Positions 19,657 through 29,350 of a stretch of 64,000 nucleotides of DNA are shown piece by piece. Numbering within the stretch: the first letter of the stretch is position 1; each line of letters opens with the position of its first letter. A program made the translations under genes and the position numbers. Under the pieces are notes generated by a model. That model was not told where the DNA came from, ran no database searches, and worked only from the letters and a program-made list of their open reading frames with translations. Source of the stretch: Pseudoduganella violaceinigra DSM 15887 (GTDB lineage Bacteria > Pseudomonadota > Gammaproteobacteria > Burkholderiales > Burkholderiaceae_D); NCBI RefSeq assembly GCF_000425385.1, contig NZ_AUDI01000016.1, positions 62,001-126,000 of the forward strand. Direction: 5' to 3'.

Positions 19657-20814
19657 ATGGAATACAGCCACGAACACCTGGAATTGCAGCGCAACCTGAA
19701 ACGCTTCATCGACAGCGACATCAATCCCTTCGTGGACGAATGGGAGGCGGCGGAAATCTTCCCGGCCAAGGAAGTGTTCCAAAAGCTGGGGAAACTGGGC
19801 ATGCTCGGCGTGTCCAAGCCGGCCGCATTCGGCGGGCTGGGGCTGGACTACTCTTATTCGATGGCGATGGCCGAGGCGCTGGGCCACATCCGCTGCGGCG
19901 GCGTGCCGATGGCGATCGGGGTGCAGACGGATATGGCGACGCCGGCCCTGGCGCGCTTCGGTTCGGACGCGCTGCGGCGCGAATTCCTGGCGCCAGCCAT
20001 CAGCGGCGAGGCGGTGGCCTGCGTCGGCGTGTCCGAGCCGGGCGCGGGCTCCGACGTGGCGGCCGTGCGCACCACGGCGCGCAAGGACGGCGGCGACTAC
20101 GTCATCAACGGCAGCAAGATGTGGATCACCAACAGCCTGCAGGCGGACTGGATGTGCCTGCTGGCCGTGACGGGCGACGGCCCGGCCCACCGCAACAAGT
20201 CGCTGATCATCGTGCCGATGGATACGCCCGGCGTCAGCGTGGGCAAGAAGATCCGCAAGATCGGCATGAACTCCTCCGACACGGGCCTGATCCACTTCGA
20301 CGAGGTGCGCGTGCCGCAACGCTTCCTGATCGGCGAGGAGGACAAGGGCTTCACCTACCAGATGCTGCAATTCCAGGAAGAGCGCCTGTGGTGCGCCGCC
20401 AATATCGTGCAGCAGATGGACAACTGCATCGGCGCCACCATCGAATACACGCGCGAGCGCAAGATCTTCGGCGCCAGCGTGCTGGATAACCAGTGGGTGC
20501 ATTTCAAGCTGGCCGAAATGCAGACCGAGCTCGAATCGCTGCGCGCCCTCACCTACCGCGCCTGCGGCATGTATATCGGTGGCGCCGACGTCACCGAGCT
20601 GGCCTCGATGGCGAAGCTGAAGGCGGGCCGCCTGGCGCGCCAGATCACCGACGGCTGCATGCAGTTCTGGGGCGGCATGGGCTTCACGCTGGAAAACCCG
20701 GTATCGCAGTTCTACCGCGACGGCCGCCTGACCTCGATCGGCGGCGGCGCCGATGAAGTCATGCTGGGCATCATCTGCAAGTACATGGACATCCTGCCGG
20801 GCCGCAAAGCGTGA
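19657..20814 (+). CDS. atuD: Citronellyl-CoA dehydrogenase-type acyl-CoA dehydrogenase
   Basis: A 385-residue acyl-CoA dehydrogenase placed where AtuD lies in Pseudomonas operons. It begins MEYSHEHLELQRNLKRF and shows ACVGVSEPGAGSDVAAV, YVINGSKMWITNSLQADW, RKIFGASVLDNQWVHFKL and MQFWGGMGFTLENP. As in the first dehydrogenase, the YEG position reads IGGG (SIGGGADEV). AtuD oxidises citronellyl-CoA to geranyl-CoA, the carboxylase substrate. A good ribosome binding site (CAAGGAGACC) precedes it. It is clearly divergent from the 16021 gene, so the two are not a recent duplication. Confidence 0.85.
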   Translation: MEYSHEHLELQRNLKRFIDSDINPFVDEWEAAEIFPAKEVFQKLGKLGMLGVSKPAAFGGLGLDYSYSMAMAEALGHIRCGGVPMAIGVQTDMATPALARFGSDALRREFLAPAISGEAVACVGVSEPGAGSDVAAVRTTARKDGGDYVINGSKMWITNSLQADWMCLLAVTGDGPAHRNKSLIIVPMDTPGVSVGKKIRKIGMNSSDTGLIHFDEVRVPQRFLIGEEDKGFTYQMLQFQEERLWCAANIVQQMDNCIGATIEYTRERKIFGASVLDNQWVHFKLAEMQTELESLRALTYRACGMYIGGADVTELASMAKLKAGRLARQITDGCMQFWGGMGFTLENPVSQFYRDGRLTSIGGGADEVMLGIICKYMDILPGRKA

Positions 20815-22799
20815 GCGCCTTCGACACTATCCTGGTCGCCAACCGGGGCGAAATTGCGCTGCGCGTGATGCGCACGGCGCGCCGCATGGGCTACCGCTGC
20901 GCGGCGGTGTACTCGGACGCCGACCTGGGCGCGCCGCACTGCCTGGCCGCCGACACCGCCCTGCGCATCGGCGGCCCCGCGCCGGCCGACTCCTACCTGA
21001 ATATCCCGGCGCTGGTGGCAGCTGCGCGCGCCAGCGGCGCCGGCGCGGTGCATCCGGGCTACGGCTTCCTGGCCGAACGGGCGGAGTTTGCGCAGGCCTG
21101 CGCCGACGCGGGGCTGGTCTTTATCGGGCCGCCGCCCGCGGCGATTGCGGCCATGGGCAACAAGGCGGGCGCCAAGCGCCTGATGCTGGAAGCCGGCGTA
21201 CCTTGCGTGCCGGGCTACCAGGGCCAAGACCAGTCCGACAGCCGCCTGGCGCAGGAAGCGCAGCGCATCGGCTACCCCGTGATGGTCAAGGCCGCCGCCG
21301 GGGGCGGAGGACGCGGCATGCGCCGGGTCGACGACGCGGGCGCGTTCGGCGCGGCGCTGGTCTCGGCGCGCTCCGAAGCGATGCATGCCTTCGGCAGCGG
21401 GGAAGTGATCCTGGAGCGGGCCATCATCGAGCCGCGCCACATCGAAATCCAGGTCTTCGCCGACGCCCACGGCAACGTGGTGCATCTGGGCGAGCGCGAT
21501 TGCTCGGTGCAGCGGCGCCACCAGAAGCTGATCGAGGAAGCGCCATCGCCAGCGGTTTCGGCGCAGCTGCGCGAGCGCATGGGCGCGGTCGCGGTGGCGG
21601 CGGCGCGCGCCATCGGCTATGTCGGCGCCGGCACGCTGGAGTTCCTGCTCGACCGCCACGGCGAATTCTATTTCATGGAAATGAACACCCGCCTGCAGGT
21701 TGAGCATGCGGTCACGGAAGCCATCACCGGCGTCGACCTGGTCGAGTGGCAGCTGCTGGTGGCCGCCGGCGCGCCGCTGCCGCTATCGCAGGCCGAACTC
21801 GATACGCGGCGCTCGGCGGGCGGGCATGCCATCGAAGTGCGCCTGTGCGCCGAAGACCCGCAGCAGGACTTCCTGCCGCAAAGCGGGGCAGTCTTGCGCT
21901 GGGAAGCGCCGTCCGGCGTGCGCTGCGACCACGCGCTGGCTGACGGCGTGCAGGTGCCGCCTTACTACGACTCCATGCTGGCCAAACTGGTGGCCCACGG
22001 CCGCGACCGCGCCGATGCCTTGCGCCGGCTGCGGCGCGCGCTGGACGATTGCTTGCTGCTCGGGCTTCAAAGCAACCGCGCCTTCCTGGCGCAATGCCTG
22101 GCGCATCCGGTCTTTGCGGCGGGCCAGGCAAGCACCGGCTTCATCGCCCAGCACCTGCCTGCCGACCGGCGCGGCAATGGCCCCGCGCACGAGCGCGTCT
22201 TACTGGCGGCAAGCGCGCTGCTGGCGTGGCACCGCGCGCAGCGCAACGCGCGCCGCTATCCGGCCGAGCTGCATGGCTGGTGCTCCAGCCACGCAAATGC
22301 CCAGCCCTTGCGCTTCACGCTGGATGACACCGGGCACCGGGCCCGCGCCAGCGCCGACGGCCCCAATGCCTGGCGCATCGACAGCGACGGCGCCGCAGCG
22401 TGTGCGCTGGCCGAAGTAGTCGATGCCTGCGCGGGAACCCTGCGGCTGGCTCTTAATGGCCAGCCCGCGACCCTGCATTTCGCCGCCGACGGCACCCACC
22501 TGTTCTTCCTGCTGGACGGCATTGAACACAGGCTGGACGACCTGGGCGACGCGCCGCCGCGCGCCGCGGGCAACGGCGCCGTTGACGGCCGCATCGAAGC
22601 GCCGATGAACGGCCGCGTGATCGCGCTGCATGTCCGGGAAGGCGACATGGTCAGCATCGGCCAACCGCTGCTGGCATTGGAAGCGATGAAAATGGAACAC
22701 AGTATGCTCGCCACACGCGACGGAACAGTATCGGCGCTCGGCGCTGCCCTTGGCACACAAGTGGCGACCGGACAGCTGCTGCTGGAAATCACACTCTGA
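20811..22799 (+). CDS. atuF: Geranyl-CoA carboxylase-type alpha (biotin carboxylase) subunit
   Basis: A 662-residue protein with a GTG start overlapping the atuD stop by 4 nt (GTGA). The biotin carboxylase domain shows ILVANRGEIALRVMRTARR, HPGYGFLAERAEFA, the ATP-grasp loop KAAAGGGGRGMR, ERDCSVQRRHQKLIEEAP and MNTRLQVEHAVTE. The C-terminal biotinyl domain carries the biotin lysine in EAMKMEHS (about residue 625). It carboxylates its own biotin from bicarbonate and ATP and hands CO2 to the AtuC subunit. As with atuC, specificity for geranyl-CoA rather than methylcrotonyl-CoA is inferred from the operon. Confidence 0.86.
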   Translation: MSAFDTILVANRGEIALRVMRTARRMGYRCAAVYSDADLGAPHCLAADTALRIGGPAPADSYLNIPALVAAARASGAGAVHPGYGFLAERAEFAQACADAGLVFIGPPPAAIAAMGNKAGAKRLMLEAGVPCVPGYQGQDQSDSRLAQEAQRIGYPVMVKAAAGGGGRGMRRVDDAGAFGAALVSARSEAMHAFGSGEVILERAIIEPRHIEIQVFADAHGNVVHLGERDCSVQRRHQKLIEEAPSPAVSAQLRERMGAVAVAAARAIGYVGAGTLEFLLDRHGEFYFMEMNTRLQVEHAVTEAITGVDLVEWQLLVAAGAPLPLSQAELDTRRSAGGHAIEVRLCAEDPQQDFLPQSGAVLRWEAPSGVRCDHALADGVQVPPYYDSMLAKLVAHGRDRADALRRLRRALDDCLLLGLQSNRAFLAQCLAHPVFAAGQASTGFIAQHLPADRRGNGPAHERVLLAASALLAWHRAQRNARRYPAELHGWCSSHANAQPLRFTLDDTGHRARASADGPNAWRIDSDGAAACALAEVVDACAGTLRLALNGQPATLHFAADGTHLFFLLDGIEHRLDDLGDAPPRAAGNGAVDGRIEAPMNGRVIALHVREGDMVSIGQPLLALEAMKMEHSMLATRDGTVSALGAALGTQVATGQLLLEITL

Positions 22800-22810
22800 C
22801 GGAGAAACCC

Positions 22811-23641
22811 ATGGATACGCTGCAAGGCAAGACCCTGTTCATCACCGGCGCGAGCCGGGGCATCGGCAAGGCGATCGCCTTGCGCGCGGCGCGCGATGGC
22901 GCCAACGTGATCATTGCGGCCAAGACCACCGAGCCCGATCCGCGCCTGCCGGGCACCATCTACTCCGCAGCCGAGGAGATCCGCGCCGCCGGCGGCAAGG
23001 CGTTGCCGCTGGTGGTCGATGTACGCGAAGAGGAGCAGGTCGCCGCCGCCATCGAACAGGGCGTCGCGGAGTTTGGCGGCATTGATATCCTGGTCAACAA
23101 TGCCAGCGCCATCAGCCTCACGAACACGCAAAGCACGTCGATGAAGCGCTATGACCTGATGATGGACATCAATGTGCGCGGCACCTTTGTCTGCGCCAAG
23201 CACTGCATCCCGCACCTGCTGCAAGCGAGCAATCCGCACATCCTGACACTCTCGCCGCCGATCGACCTGAACCCGAAATGGTTCGCCCGCCACGCCGCCT
23301 ACACCACGTCGAAGTACGCGATGAGCATGATCGTGCATGGCCTGGCCGCCCAGCTTGCGGAGGACGGGGTCGGCGTGAACGCGCTGTGGCCCCGTACGGC
23401 CATCGCGACGGCAGCCCTCAACGTCGCCATGCCTGGCGGCGCCAAGTACGGCCGCACGCCGGACATCATGGCCGATGCCGCCCACCAGATACTGACCAGG
23501 AAAAGCCGCACAACGAACGGCAACTTCTTCATCGACGAGGCGGTCTTGCGCGACAGCGGCATCACCGACTTTTCCCATTATCAGGTGACGCCGGGAGAGG
23601 AACTGATGATCGACCTGTTCGTGGAGCCCGGTCATGCATGA
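22811..23641 (+). CDS. SDR family oxidoreductase (AtuG/HSDL2-like)
   Basis: A 276-residue short-chain dehydrogenase with intact cofactor motif ITGASRGIG, LVNNASAI and the catalytic YTTSK (in HAAYTTSKYAMSM). DGVGVNALWPRTAIATAA and the C-terminal FFIDEAVLRDSGI are typical of the HSDL2-like subgroup, to which Pseudomonas AtuG belongs. In terpene catabolism such an enzyme may oxidise the hydroxyacyl-CoA or an alcohol intermediate; the step is not established. It lies 11 nt after atuF and overlaps the next gene by 8 nt. Confidence 0.82.
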   Translation: MDTLQGKTLFITGASRGIGKAIALRAARDGANVIIAAKTTEPDPRLPGTIYSAAEEIRAAGGKALPLVVDVREEEQVAAAIEQGVAEFGGIDILVNNASAISLTNTQSTSMKRYDLMMDINVRGTFVCAKHCIPHLLQASNPHILTLSPPIDLNPKWFARHAAYTTSKYAMSMIVHGLAAQLAEDGVGVNALWPRTAIATAALNVAMPGGAKYGRTPDIMADAAHQILTRKSRTTNGNFFIDEAVLRDSGITDFSHYQVTPGEELMIDLFVEPGHA

Positions 23642-25178
23642 CCGCATGCAGGATACCCTTGGCAACCTCGTGTCCCGCAGCGCGCGCCGCAACGGCGCCG
23701 CACCGGCACTGCTGGAAAACGGCCGCAGCATGTCTCACGCCCGCCTGGACGAAGACAGCAACCGCTTCGCGCACTACCTGCTCGCCGGCGGCCTGCAAGC
23801 CGGCGACAAGGTCGCCATGCTGAGCCCCAATTCGATGGACTTCGTGGTGGCGGCTTTTGGCATCCTGAAGGCCGGCCTGGTATGGGTGCCGGTCAACGCC
23901 ATGCTGTCTCCGGCCGAAGTGGGCTATATCGTGCACCACGCCGAAGCGCGGCTGCTGCTGGTGGATGCCCAACTGGCCGCACATCCCGCCTGGAGCGCCG
24001 CCCTGCCGGCATTGGGCGTCCCCCTGCTGCGCTGTGCCAGCGGCACCGATGACGGCGACGGTACGCTGGCGCAGGCAATCGCCGGGCAAGCAGCCACGTC
24101 GCCCGAATTGGATATCGATGAGAACACACTGGCGCTGATCATGTACACCAGCGGCACCACCGGCAACCCGAAAGGCGCCATGCATTCGCACCGCTCGGTG
24201 CTGGCGGCGGTGATGTCGAACGCCGTCACGATCTCGGTCGTGCCGCGGGATGTGCTGTCGGCCACCCTGCCGCTATTCCACTGCGCGCAGTTCAGCATGT
24301 CCGCCGCCGCACTGGCTTGCGGCGCGGCGATCTCGCTGTCGCGCGGCTTCGATCCAGCCGCCGTCCTGGCCGCACTGCAACGAGACCGCGTCACCGTCAT
24401 GGCTGCGCTGCCGGCCATGTATGGCGCCATGCTGATGCACCCGGCGCGCGCCGGAACCGATTTGTCCGCGCTGCGCCTCGCCATCTACGCCATGGCCCCC
24501 ATGGCTCCCGTCCTGCTGCAACGCCTGATGCACGAGTTCTGCCCGCGCTTCGCCCTGGGCAGCGGCCAGACCGAGATGTTCCCGATGACGGTCTATTTCC
24601 CGCCCGAGCAGCAATTGCAGCGCAGCGGCAACTGCTGGGGCCAATCGACGCCGGTCAACGACACGGCCATCATGGACCCGGACGGGCAATTGCTGGGCGC
24701 GGGCGAGATTGGCGAAATCGTGCACCGGGGGCCCAACGCGATGCTGGGCTACTTCAAGGAACCCGAAGCCACGGCCGCCGCACGTCGCTTCGGCTGGCAC
24801 CACACCGGCGACCTTGGCATGTGGGACGAGGATGGCCATCTGCATTTCAAGGGCCGCCTGAAAGACATGATCAAGACCGGCGGCGAAAACGTGCCCGCCA
24901 TCCGCGTGGAGGAAGCCCTGCTCGGCCACCCCGCTGTCGCCGTGGCCGCCGTGGTCGGCCTGCCGCATCACGAATGGATCGAGGCGGTGACCGCCTTTGT
25001 CTGCCTCAAGCCGGGCCAGACTGCCGATGCCAGCGCACTGCAGGAACATTGCCGCGCCACGCTGGCCGGCTTCGAAATCCCCAAGCACATCGCGATTGTC
25101 GAAGCGCTGCCGATGACATCCACCGGCAAAATCCAGAAGCACGTGCTGCGGGCAAGTCACGAAAGCTTGTACCGCTAG
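23634..25178 (+). CDS. Acyl-CoA ligase (AMP-forming; AtuH position)
   Basis: A 514-residue member of the adenylate-forming (ANL) family. The P-loop LIMYTSGTTGNPKG (about residues 163-176), the HTGDLG motif, the hinge FKGRLKDMIKTGGENVPAI and the C-terminal catalytic Lys in TSTGKIQKH are all present. It is expected to activate a terpenoid acid such as citronellate, or a shortened chain, to its CoA ester using ATP. It is the last gene of the operon, and its stop faces the convergent TetR gene. The choice of ATG at 23634 gives an 8-nt overlap with the SDR. Confidence 0.9.
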   Translation: MHDRMQDTLGNLVSRSARRNGAAPALLENGRSMSHARLDEDSNRFAHYLLAGGLQAGDKVAMLSPNSMDFVVAAFGILKAGLVWVPVNAMLSPAEVGYIVHHAEARLLLVDAQLAAHPAWSAALPALGVPLLRCASGTDDGDGTLAQAIAGQAATSPELDIDENTLALIMYTSGTTGNPKGAMHSHRSVLAAVMSNAVTISVVPRDVLSATLPLFHCAQFSMSAAALACGAAISLSRGFDPAAVLAALQRDRVTVMAALPAMYGAMLMHPARAGTDLSALRLAIYAMAPMAPVLLQRLMHEFCPRFALGSGQTEMFPMTVYFPPEQQLQRSGNCWGQSTPVNDTAIMDPDGQLLGAGEIGEIVHRGPNAMLGYFKEPEATAAARRFGWHHTGDLGMWDEDGHLHFKGRLKDMIKTGGENVPAIRVEEALLGHPAVAVAAVVGLPHHEWIEAVTAFVCLKPGQTADASALQEHCRATLAGFEIPKHIAIVEALPMTSTGKIQKHVLRASHESLYR

Positions 25179-25209
25179 CCTCCCTCGGGAGGAGGTGCTG
25201 AAATCTCAC

Positions 25210-25824
25210 CTAAGCGCGCAGCAGGAACCGGATGGCGGACTCCGCCAGTTCATCGATGCTGACGCCCGCATCGCGCCGGTACCACTGCGCCGACCAGTTC
25301 AGCGCCCCGAACAGCCACAACCGGTCCAGCTTGCCCGGCGCCGGCCACTCGCCGGAAGCCTGCAGCTCGCGCAGCACCGCATCCCACAGCGCCTCGTAGC
25401 GATCCTTGGCCGCCACGATGCGCAGCTGCGCCTGCGCATCCAGCGCGCGCCACTCATACAGCATCACGTAGACAAAATCCTGGCCTGGCAAGAGCAAGGT
25501 CTCCAGGTGGGTGTGCACCAGGCGCCGCAAGGTTTCGCGCGGCGGCAACTGCAAAGCCGCCACTTCCTCGATGCGGGCCAACGCCTGCTGCATGCCCTCC
25601 TCGATCACCGCCTGCAGGATGTCCTGTTTGGATTTGAAGTGATAGAACCAGGACCCGGCCTGCACCCCGGCAGCCGCGGCGATATCGCGCACGGTGGTGT
25701 TGTCAAAACCCTTTTCTCGGAATAGTCTTGCTGAAACGGCAACCAATAGCACTTTCAGGCTGTCGGAAGCGGCCTGCGCGGGGCGGCCGCGCTTGCGGGG
25801 CGGGGGGGAATTGCTGGCGTCCAT
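25210..25824 (-). CDS. TetR family transcriptional regulator (AtuR-like)
   Basis: A 204-residue repressor-type protein. The N-terminal HTH (about residues 24-70) shows [24 protein letters not shown] and [13 protein letters not shown], the canonical TetR helix-turn-helix. The C-terminal ligand domain has a variable helical pattern. It converges on the ligase gene across a 31-bp gap that contains CCTCCC-TC-GGGAGG. It is divergent from valS. By position it is the best candidate regulator of the atu-type operon, where acyl-CoA thioesters would be the likely inducers. Direct evidence for its targets is absent. Confidence 0.88.
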   Translation of the reverse strand: MDASNSPPPRKRGRPAQAASDSLKVLLVAVSARLFREKGFDNTTVRDIAAAAGVQAGSWFYHFKSKQDILQAVIEEGMQQALARIEEVAALQLPPRETLRRLVHTHLETLLLPGQDFVYVMLYEWRALDAQAQLRIVAAKDRYEALWDAVLRELQASGEWPAPGKLDRLWLFGALNWSAQWYRRDAGVSIDELAESAIRFLLRA

Positions 25825-25842
25825 GTCCCCAACAATCTACCT

Positions 25843-25848
25843 TATAAT
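25843..25848 (+). promoter_or_regulatory. -10 element of the probable valS promoter
   Basis: A perfect TATAAT lies 31 bp upstream of the valS ATG and just upstream of the TetR start codon in the other direction. A matching -35 box at 17-bp spacing is weak. It predicts a short leader of about 25 nt, with no room for a T-box. Confidence 0.55.
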
Positions 25849-25879
25849 GAAAGTTTTCGCCAAATTTACAGCCCAAATC

Positions 25880-28675
25880 ATGGAATTAGCCAAGTCTTTC
25901 GAGCCTGCCGACATTGAACAGTTCTGGCGCAGCGAGTGGGAAAAGCGCGGTTACTACGCAGCCTCCCTCGACCTGAGCAAGCCGTCCTTCAGCATCCAGC
26001 TGCCGCCGCCGAACGTCACCGGCACGCTGCACATGGGCCACGCCTTCAACCAGACCATCATGGACGGCCTGACCCGCTACCACCGTATGCTGGGCCACAA
26101 CACCGCCTGGATCCCGGGCACCGACCACGCCGGCATCGCCACCCAGATCGTGGTGGAGCGCCAGCTGGACGCGCAGAAGGTGTCGCGCCATGACCTGGGC
26201 CGCGAAAAATTCGTCGAAAAAGTATGGGAGTGGAAGGAAAAATCCGGCTCCACCATCACCGGCCAGATGCGCCGCATGGGCACCTCCCCCGATTGGAAGC
26301 GCGAATACTTCACCATGGACGCCGAGCGCTCCCAGGTGGTCTCCGAAGTCTTCGTGCGCCTGTTCGAACAAGGCCTGATCTACCGCGGCAAGCGCCTGGT
26401 CAACTGGGACCCGGTGCTGGGCACCGCCGTCTCCGACCTGGAAGTGGTATCGGAAGAAGAAGACGGCTCGATGTGGCACATCAAGTACCCGCTGGCCGAC
26501 GGCAGCGGCCACCTGGTGGTCGCCACGACCCGTCCTGAAACCATGCTGGGCGACGTCGCCGTGGCAGTCGACCCGACCGACGAGCGCTACACCGCGCTGG
26601 TGGGCAAGATGCTCACGCTGCCGCTGGTCGGCCGCGAAATCCCCGTCATCGCCGACGAATACGTCGACAAGGAATTCGGCACCGGCTGCGTGAAAATCAC
26701 CCCGGCGCACGACTTCAACGACTACGCCGTCGGCCAGCGCCACAAGCTGGACATGCCGTCGATCCTGACCCTGGACGCCAAGATCAACGAAAACGGCCCA
26801 GCCGCCTACCAGGGCATGGACCGCTTCGCCGCCCGCAAGCAGATCGTCGCCGACCTGGACGCGCAAGGCTTCCTGGTCGAAGTGAAACCGCACAAGCTGA
26901 TGGTGCCGCGCGGCGACCGCACCGGCGTCGTGATCGAGCCGATGCTGACCGACCAATGGTTCGTCGCCATGAGCAAACCGGCTCCTGAAGGCACCTTCAA
27001 CCCGGGCAAGTCGATCACCGAAGTGGCGCTGGAAAAAGTCGCCAGCGGCGAAATCAAATTCGTTCCTGAAAATTGGAGCACCACCTATAACCAGTGGCTG
27101 AACAACATCCAGGACTGGTGTATTTCGCGCCAGCTGTGGTGGGGCCACCAGATCCCGGCCTGGTACGACGAGCAAGGCAACGTCTACGTCGCCCGCAGCG
27201 AAGAAGACGCGAAGGCACAAGCCGCCGCCAAGGGCGTGAGCGGCACGCTGACGCGCGACAACGACGTGCTCGACACCTGGTTCTCCTCCGCCCTGGTACC
27301 GTTCTCCACCCTCGGCTGGCCGAACGAAACGCCTGAACTGCAGGCCTTCCTGCCGTCGTCGGTCCTGGTCACCGGCTTCGACATCATCTTCTTCTGGGTC
27401 GCGCGCATGGTTATCATGACCAGCCACTTCACCAACAAGGTGCCGTTCAACACCGTCTACGTGCACGGCCTGGTACGCGATTCGCAAGGCCAGAAGATGT
27501 CCAAATCCAAGGGCAACACCCTGGACCCGATCGACCTGATCGACGGCATCGGCCTGGACGCACTGGTGGCAAAGCGCACCACTGGCCTGATGAATCCGAA
27601 AGACGCGGCCAAGATCGAAAAAGCCACCCGCAAGGAATTCCCGGACGGTATTCCGGCCTACGGCACCGACGCCGTGCGCTTCACCATGGCTTCCTACGCC
27701 TCGCTGGGCCGCAACATCAACTTCGACCTGGGCCGCTGCGAAGGCTACCGCAACTTCGGCAACAAGCTGTGGAACGCCACCCGCTTCGTGCTGATGAACA
27801 CCGAAGGCCACGACTGCACCGCCAACGAGGCCGACCTGTCCGCCGCCGACAAGTGGATCATCTCCGCCTTGAACCGCGCCGAGCAGGAAGTGCACAAAGG
27901 CTTCGCCGACTACCGCTTCGACAATATCGCCTCCACCATCTACCAGTTCGTCTGGTACGAATACTGCGACTGGTACCTGGAACTGGCAAAAGTCCAGGTG
28001 CAGCAAGGCACGCCGGGCCAGCAGCAAGCCACCCGCCACACCCTGCTGCGCGTGCTGGAAGTGATCCTGCGCATGGCGCATCCGATCATCCCGTTCGTTA
28101 CCGAGCAGCTGTGGCAGACCGTTGCCCCGCTGGCCGGCAAAGGCGGCGAAGGCCAATCGATCATGACCCAAGCCTACCCGCTGCCTAACTTTGCGGCCAT
28201 CGACGAGGCGGCCGAAGCATGGATCGGCGAGCTGAAGGGCCTGACCGATGCGGCGCGCAACCTGAAGGGCGAGATGAAACTTTCGCCGGCTGTGCGCGTG
28301 CCGCTGCTTGTGGAAGCATCCAGCGCCGACAAGGCAAAGATGGAAGCATTCGCACCTTATGTGCAGATGGTAGGCAAGTTGTCGGAAGTGCAGATCGTGG
28401 ACGCCCTGCCGGAGTCGCCAGCCGCCGTCTCCGTGGTCGGCACCACGAAGCTGATGCTGAAGGTCGAAATCGACGTGAAAGCGGAACGCGAGCGCCTGTC
28501 CAAGGAAATCGCCCGCCTGGAAGCGGAGATCGCCAAAGCCTCGGCCAAGCTGTCGTCCGAATCCTTCGTCGCCCGCGCCCCCGCGGCCGTGGTCGCGCAG
28601 GAAAAGGAAAGGGTCGCCAACTTCGGCGCCACCCTGGCCAAGATGCAGGAACAACTGGCCAAACTTCCAGCATAA
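25880..28675 (+). CDS. valS: Valyl-tRNA synthetase
   Basis: A 931-residue class I synthetase that charges tRNA-Val. The HIGH signature reads HMGH (about residues 51-54) in [15 protein letters not shown]. The editing domain has [15 protein letters not shown], and the KMSKS loop is KMSKSKGN (about 539). The C terminus is the ValS tRNA-binding coiled coil ([16 protein letters not shown]). The ATG at 25880 is preferred because the family begins MELAKSFEP. The longer upstream frame would run through the divergent promoter and the TetR gene. A strong terminator follows at 28704-28731. Confidence 0.97.
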   Translation: MELAKSFEPADIEQFWRSEWEKRGYYAASLDLSKPSFSIQLPPPNVTGTLHMGHAFNQTIMDGLTRYHRMLGHNTAWIPGTDHAGIATQIVVERQLDAQKVSRHDLGREKFVEKVWEWKEKSGSTITGQMRRMGTSPDWKREYFTMDAERSQVVSEVFVRLFEQGLIYRGKRLVNWDPVLGTAVSDLEVVSEEEDGSMWHIKYPLADGSGHLVVATTRPETMLGDVAVAVDPTDERYTALVGKMLTLPLVGREIPVIADEYVDKEFGTGCVKITPAHDFNDYAVGQRHKLDMPSILTLDAKINENGPAAYQGMDRFAARKQIVADLDAQGFLVEVKPHKLMVPRGDRTGVVIEPMLTDQWFVAMSKPAPEGTFNPGKSITEVALEKVASGEIKFVPENWSTTYNQWLNNIQDWCISRQLWWGHQIPAWYDEQGNVYVARSEEDAKAQAAAKGVSGTLTRDNDVLDTWFSSALVPFSTLGWPNETPELQAFLPSSVLVTGFDIIFFWVARMVIMTSHFTNKVPFNTVYVHGLVRDSQGQKMSKSKGNTLDPIDLIDGIGLDALVAKRTTGLMNPKDAAKIEKATRKEFPDGIPAYGTDAVRFTMASYASLGRNINFDLGRCEGYRNFGNKLWNATRFVLMNTEGHDCTANEADLSAADKWIISALNRAEQEVHKGFADYRFDNIASTIYQFVWYEYCDWYLELAKVQVQQGTPGQQQATRHTLLRVLEVILRMAHPIIPFVTEQLWQTVAPLAGKGGEGQSIMTQAYPLPNFAAIDEAAEAWIGELKGLTDAARNLKGEMKLSPAVRVPLLVEASSADKAKMEAFAPYVQMVGKLSEVQIVDALPESPAAVSVVGTTKLMLKVEIDVKAERERLSKEIARLEAEIAKASAKLSSESFVARAPAAVVAQEKERVANFGATLAKMQEQLAKLPA

Positions 28676-28680
28676 AAGCC

Positions 28681-28704
28681 GGGGTCAGCTCTGGCAATCG
28701 GACA
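28681..28704 (+). repeat. 24-nt copy of the 2851-2940 element's arm
   Basis: This 24-base stretch, 5 bp after the valS stop, is identical to the complement of 2910-2933. Here it abuts the valS terminator stem and lacks the other arm and inner hairpin. It is either a solo end of the element or a shared intergenic motif. Confidence 0.8.
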
Positions 28705-28731
28705 AAAAGGCGCACTCAGGTGCGCCTTTTT
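28704..28731 (+). terminator. Rho-independent terminator of valS
   Basis: AAAAAGGCGCAC, loop TCAG, then GTGCGCCTTTTT form a perfect 12-bp stem ending in a T-run. With A- and T-runs on both sides it could also act in the opposite direction. Confidence 0.9.
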
Positions 28732-28836
28732 CATTTCTAGAGTATTTCCTCCAAAAAAAATAGCATGAGCGTGCGGTGTCGTTGCGGGCCTTACGCTAAA
28801 CTGGGTTTCCCCAAACCTATAAAAGAGACACAACCC

Positions 28837-29286
28837 ATGCGCCTTATCCGCACCGCGGCGCTGGCTGCAGCGGCTTTGCTGGCTGCCGCTCCCGCCATTG
28901 CCCAAGAACCCTCCCCTGTCGGCCTCTGGAAGAATATCGATGACGTTTCCGGCAAGCCGAAAGCCCTGATCCGCATCACCGAGGAAAACGGCACCCTGCA
29001 GGGCAAGATCGAAAAACTGTACCGCGCTCCGAACGAGGAACAGAATCCGGTCTGCGACAAGTGCACCGATACGCGCAAGGACAAGCCGATCGTTGGCATG
29101 GTGATCGTCTCCGGACTGAAGAAGGACGGCAGCGAGTACGGCGGCGGCGAGATTCTCGACCCGAATAACGGCAAGGTTTACAAGAGCAAGCTGGAAGTTG
29201 CCGACGGCGGCAAGAAGCTGAAAGTACGCGGCTATATCGGCGTGTCTTGGCTGGGCCGTTCGCAGACGTGGGAACGCCAGGAGTAA
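28837..29286 (+). CDS. DUF2147 domain-containing exported protein
   Basis: A 149-residue protein with a clear signal peptide (MRLIRTAALAAAALLAAAP, cleavage near AIAQ). The mature part has VGLWKNIDDVSGKPKALIRI, the DUF2147 beginning, then the CDKC pair (NPVCDKCTDTR) and GGGEILDPNNGKVYKSKL. The RGYIGVSWLGRSQTWER ending is typical. DUF2147 proteins are periplasmic beta-barrel proteins of unknown role. The ATG at 28837 starts the signal peptide; the in-frame GTG upstream would add a non-conserved tail. It is monocistronic between valS and the convergent RND operon. Confidence 0.9.
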   Translation: MRLIRTAALAAAALLAAAPAIAQEPSPVGLWKNIDDVSGKPKALIRITEENGTLQGKIEKLYRAPNEEQNPVCDKCTDTRKDKPIVGMVIVSGLKKDGSEYGGGEILDPNNGKVYKSKLEVADGGKKLKVRGYIGVSWLGRSQTWERQE

Positions 29287-29287
29287 A

Positions 29288-29349
29288 ACCGGTAAACCAG
29301 GGTCAGACCCGCAGGGTCAGACCCTTGGCTCCGACCCTGCCCTACCGGT
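29288..29349. repeat. 62-bp palindromic repeat element with GGGTCAGACCC units
   Basis: The element is bounded by ACCGGTA (29288-29294) and its complement TACCGGT (29343-29349). It contains GGGTCAGACCC twice (29300-29310, 29314-29324) and a GCAGGGTC / GACCCTGC pair. It occupies almost the whole gap between the convergent DUF2147 and RND genes. It is related to the palindrome at 5179-5202. It probably serves both genes as a 3' end structure or is a dispersed repeat. Confidence 0.75.
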
Positions 29350-29350
29350 A

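Noticed and set aside
25886..28654. Long minus-strand open frame opposite valS
   Set aside because: Same reason: low-complexity antisense product over a clearly conserved synthetase gene.
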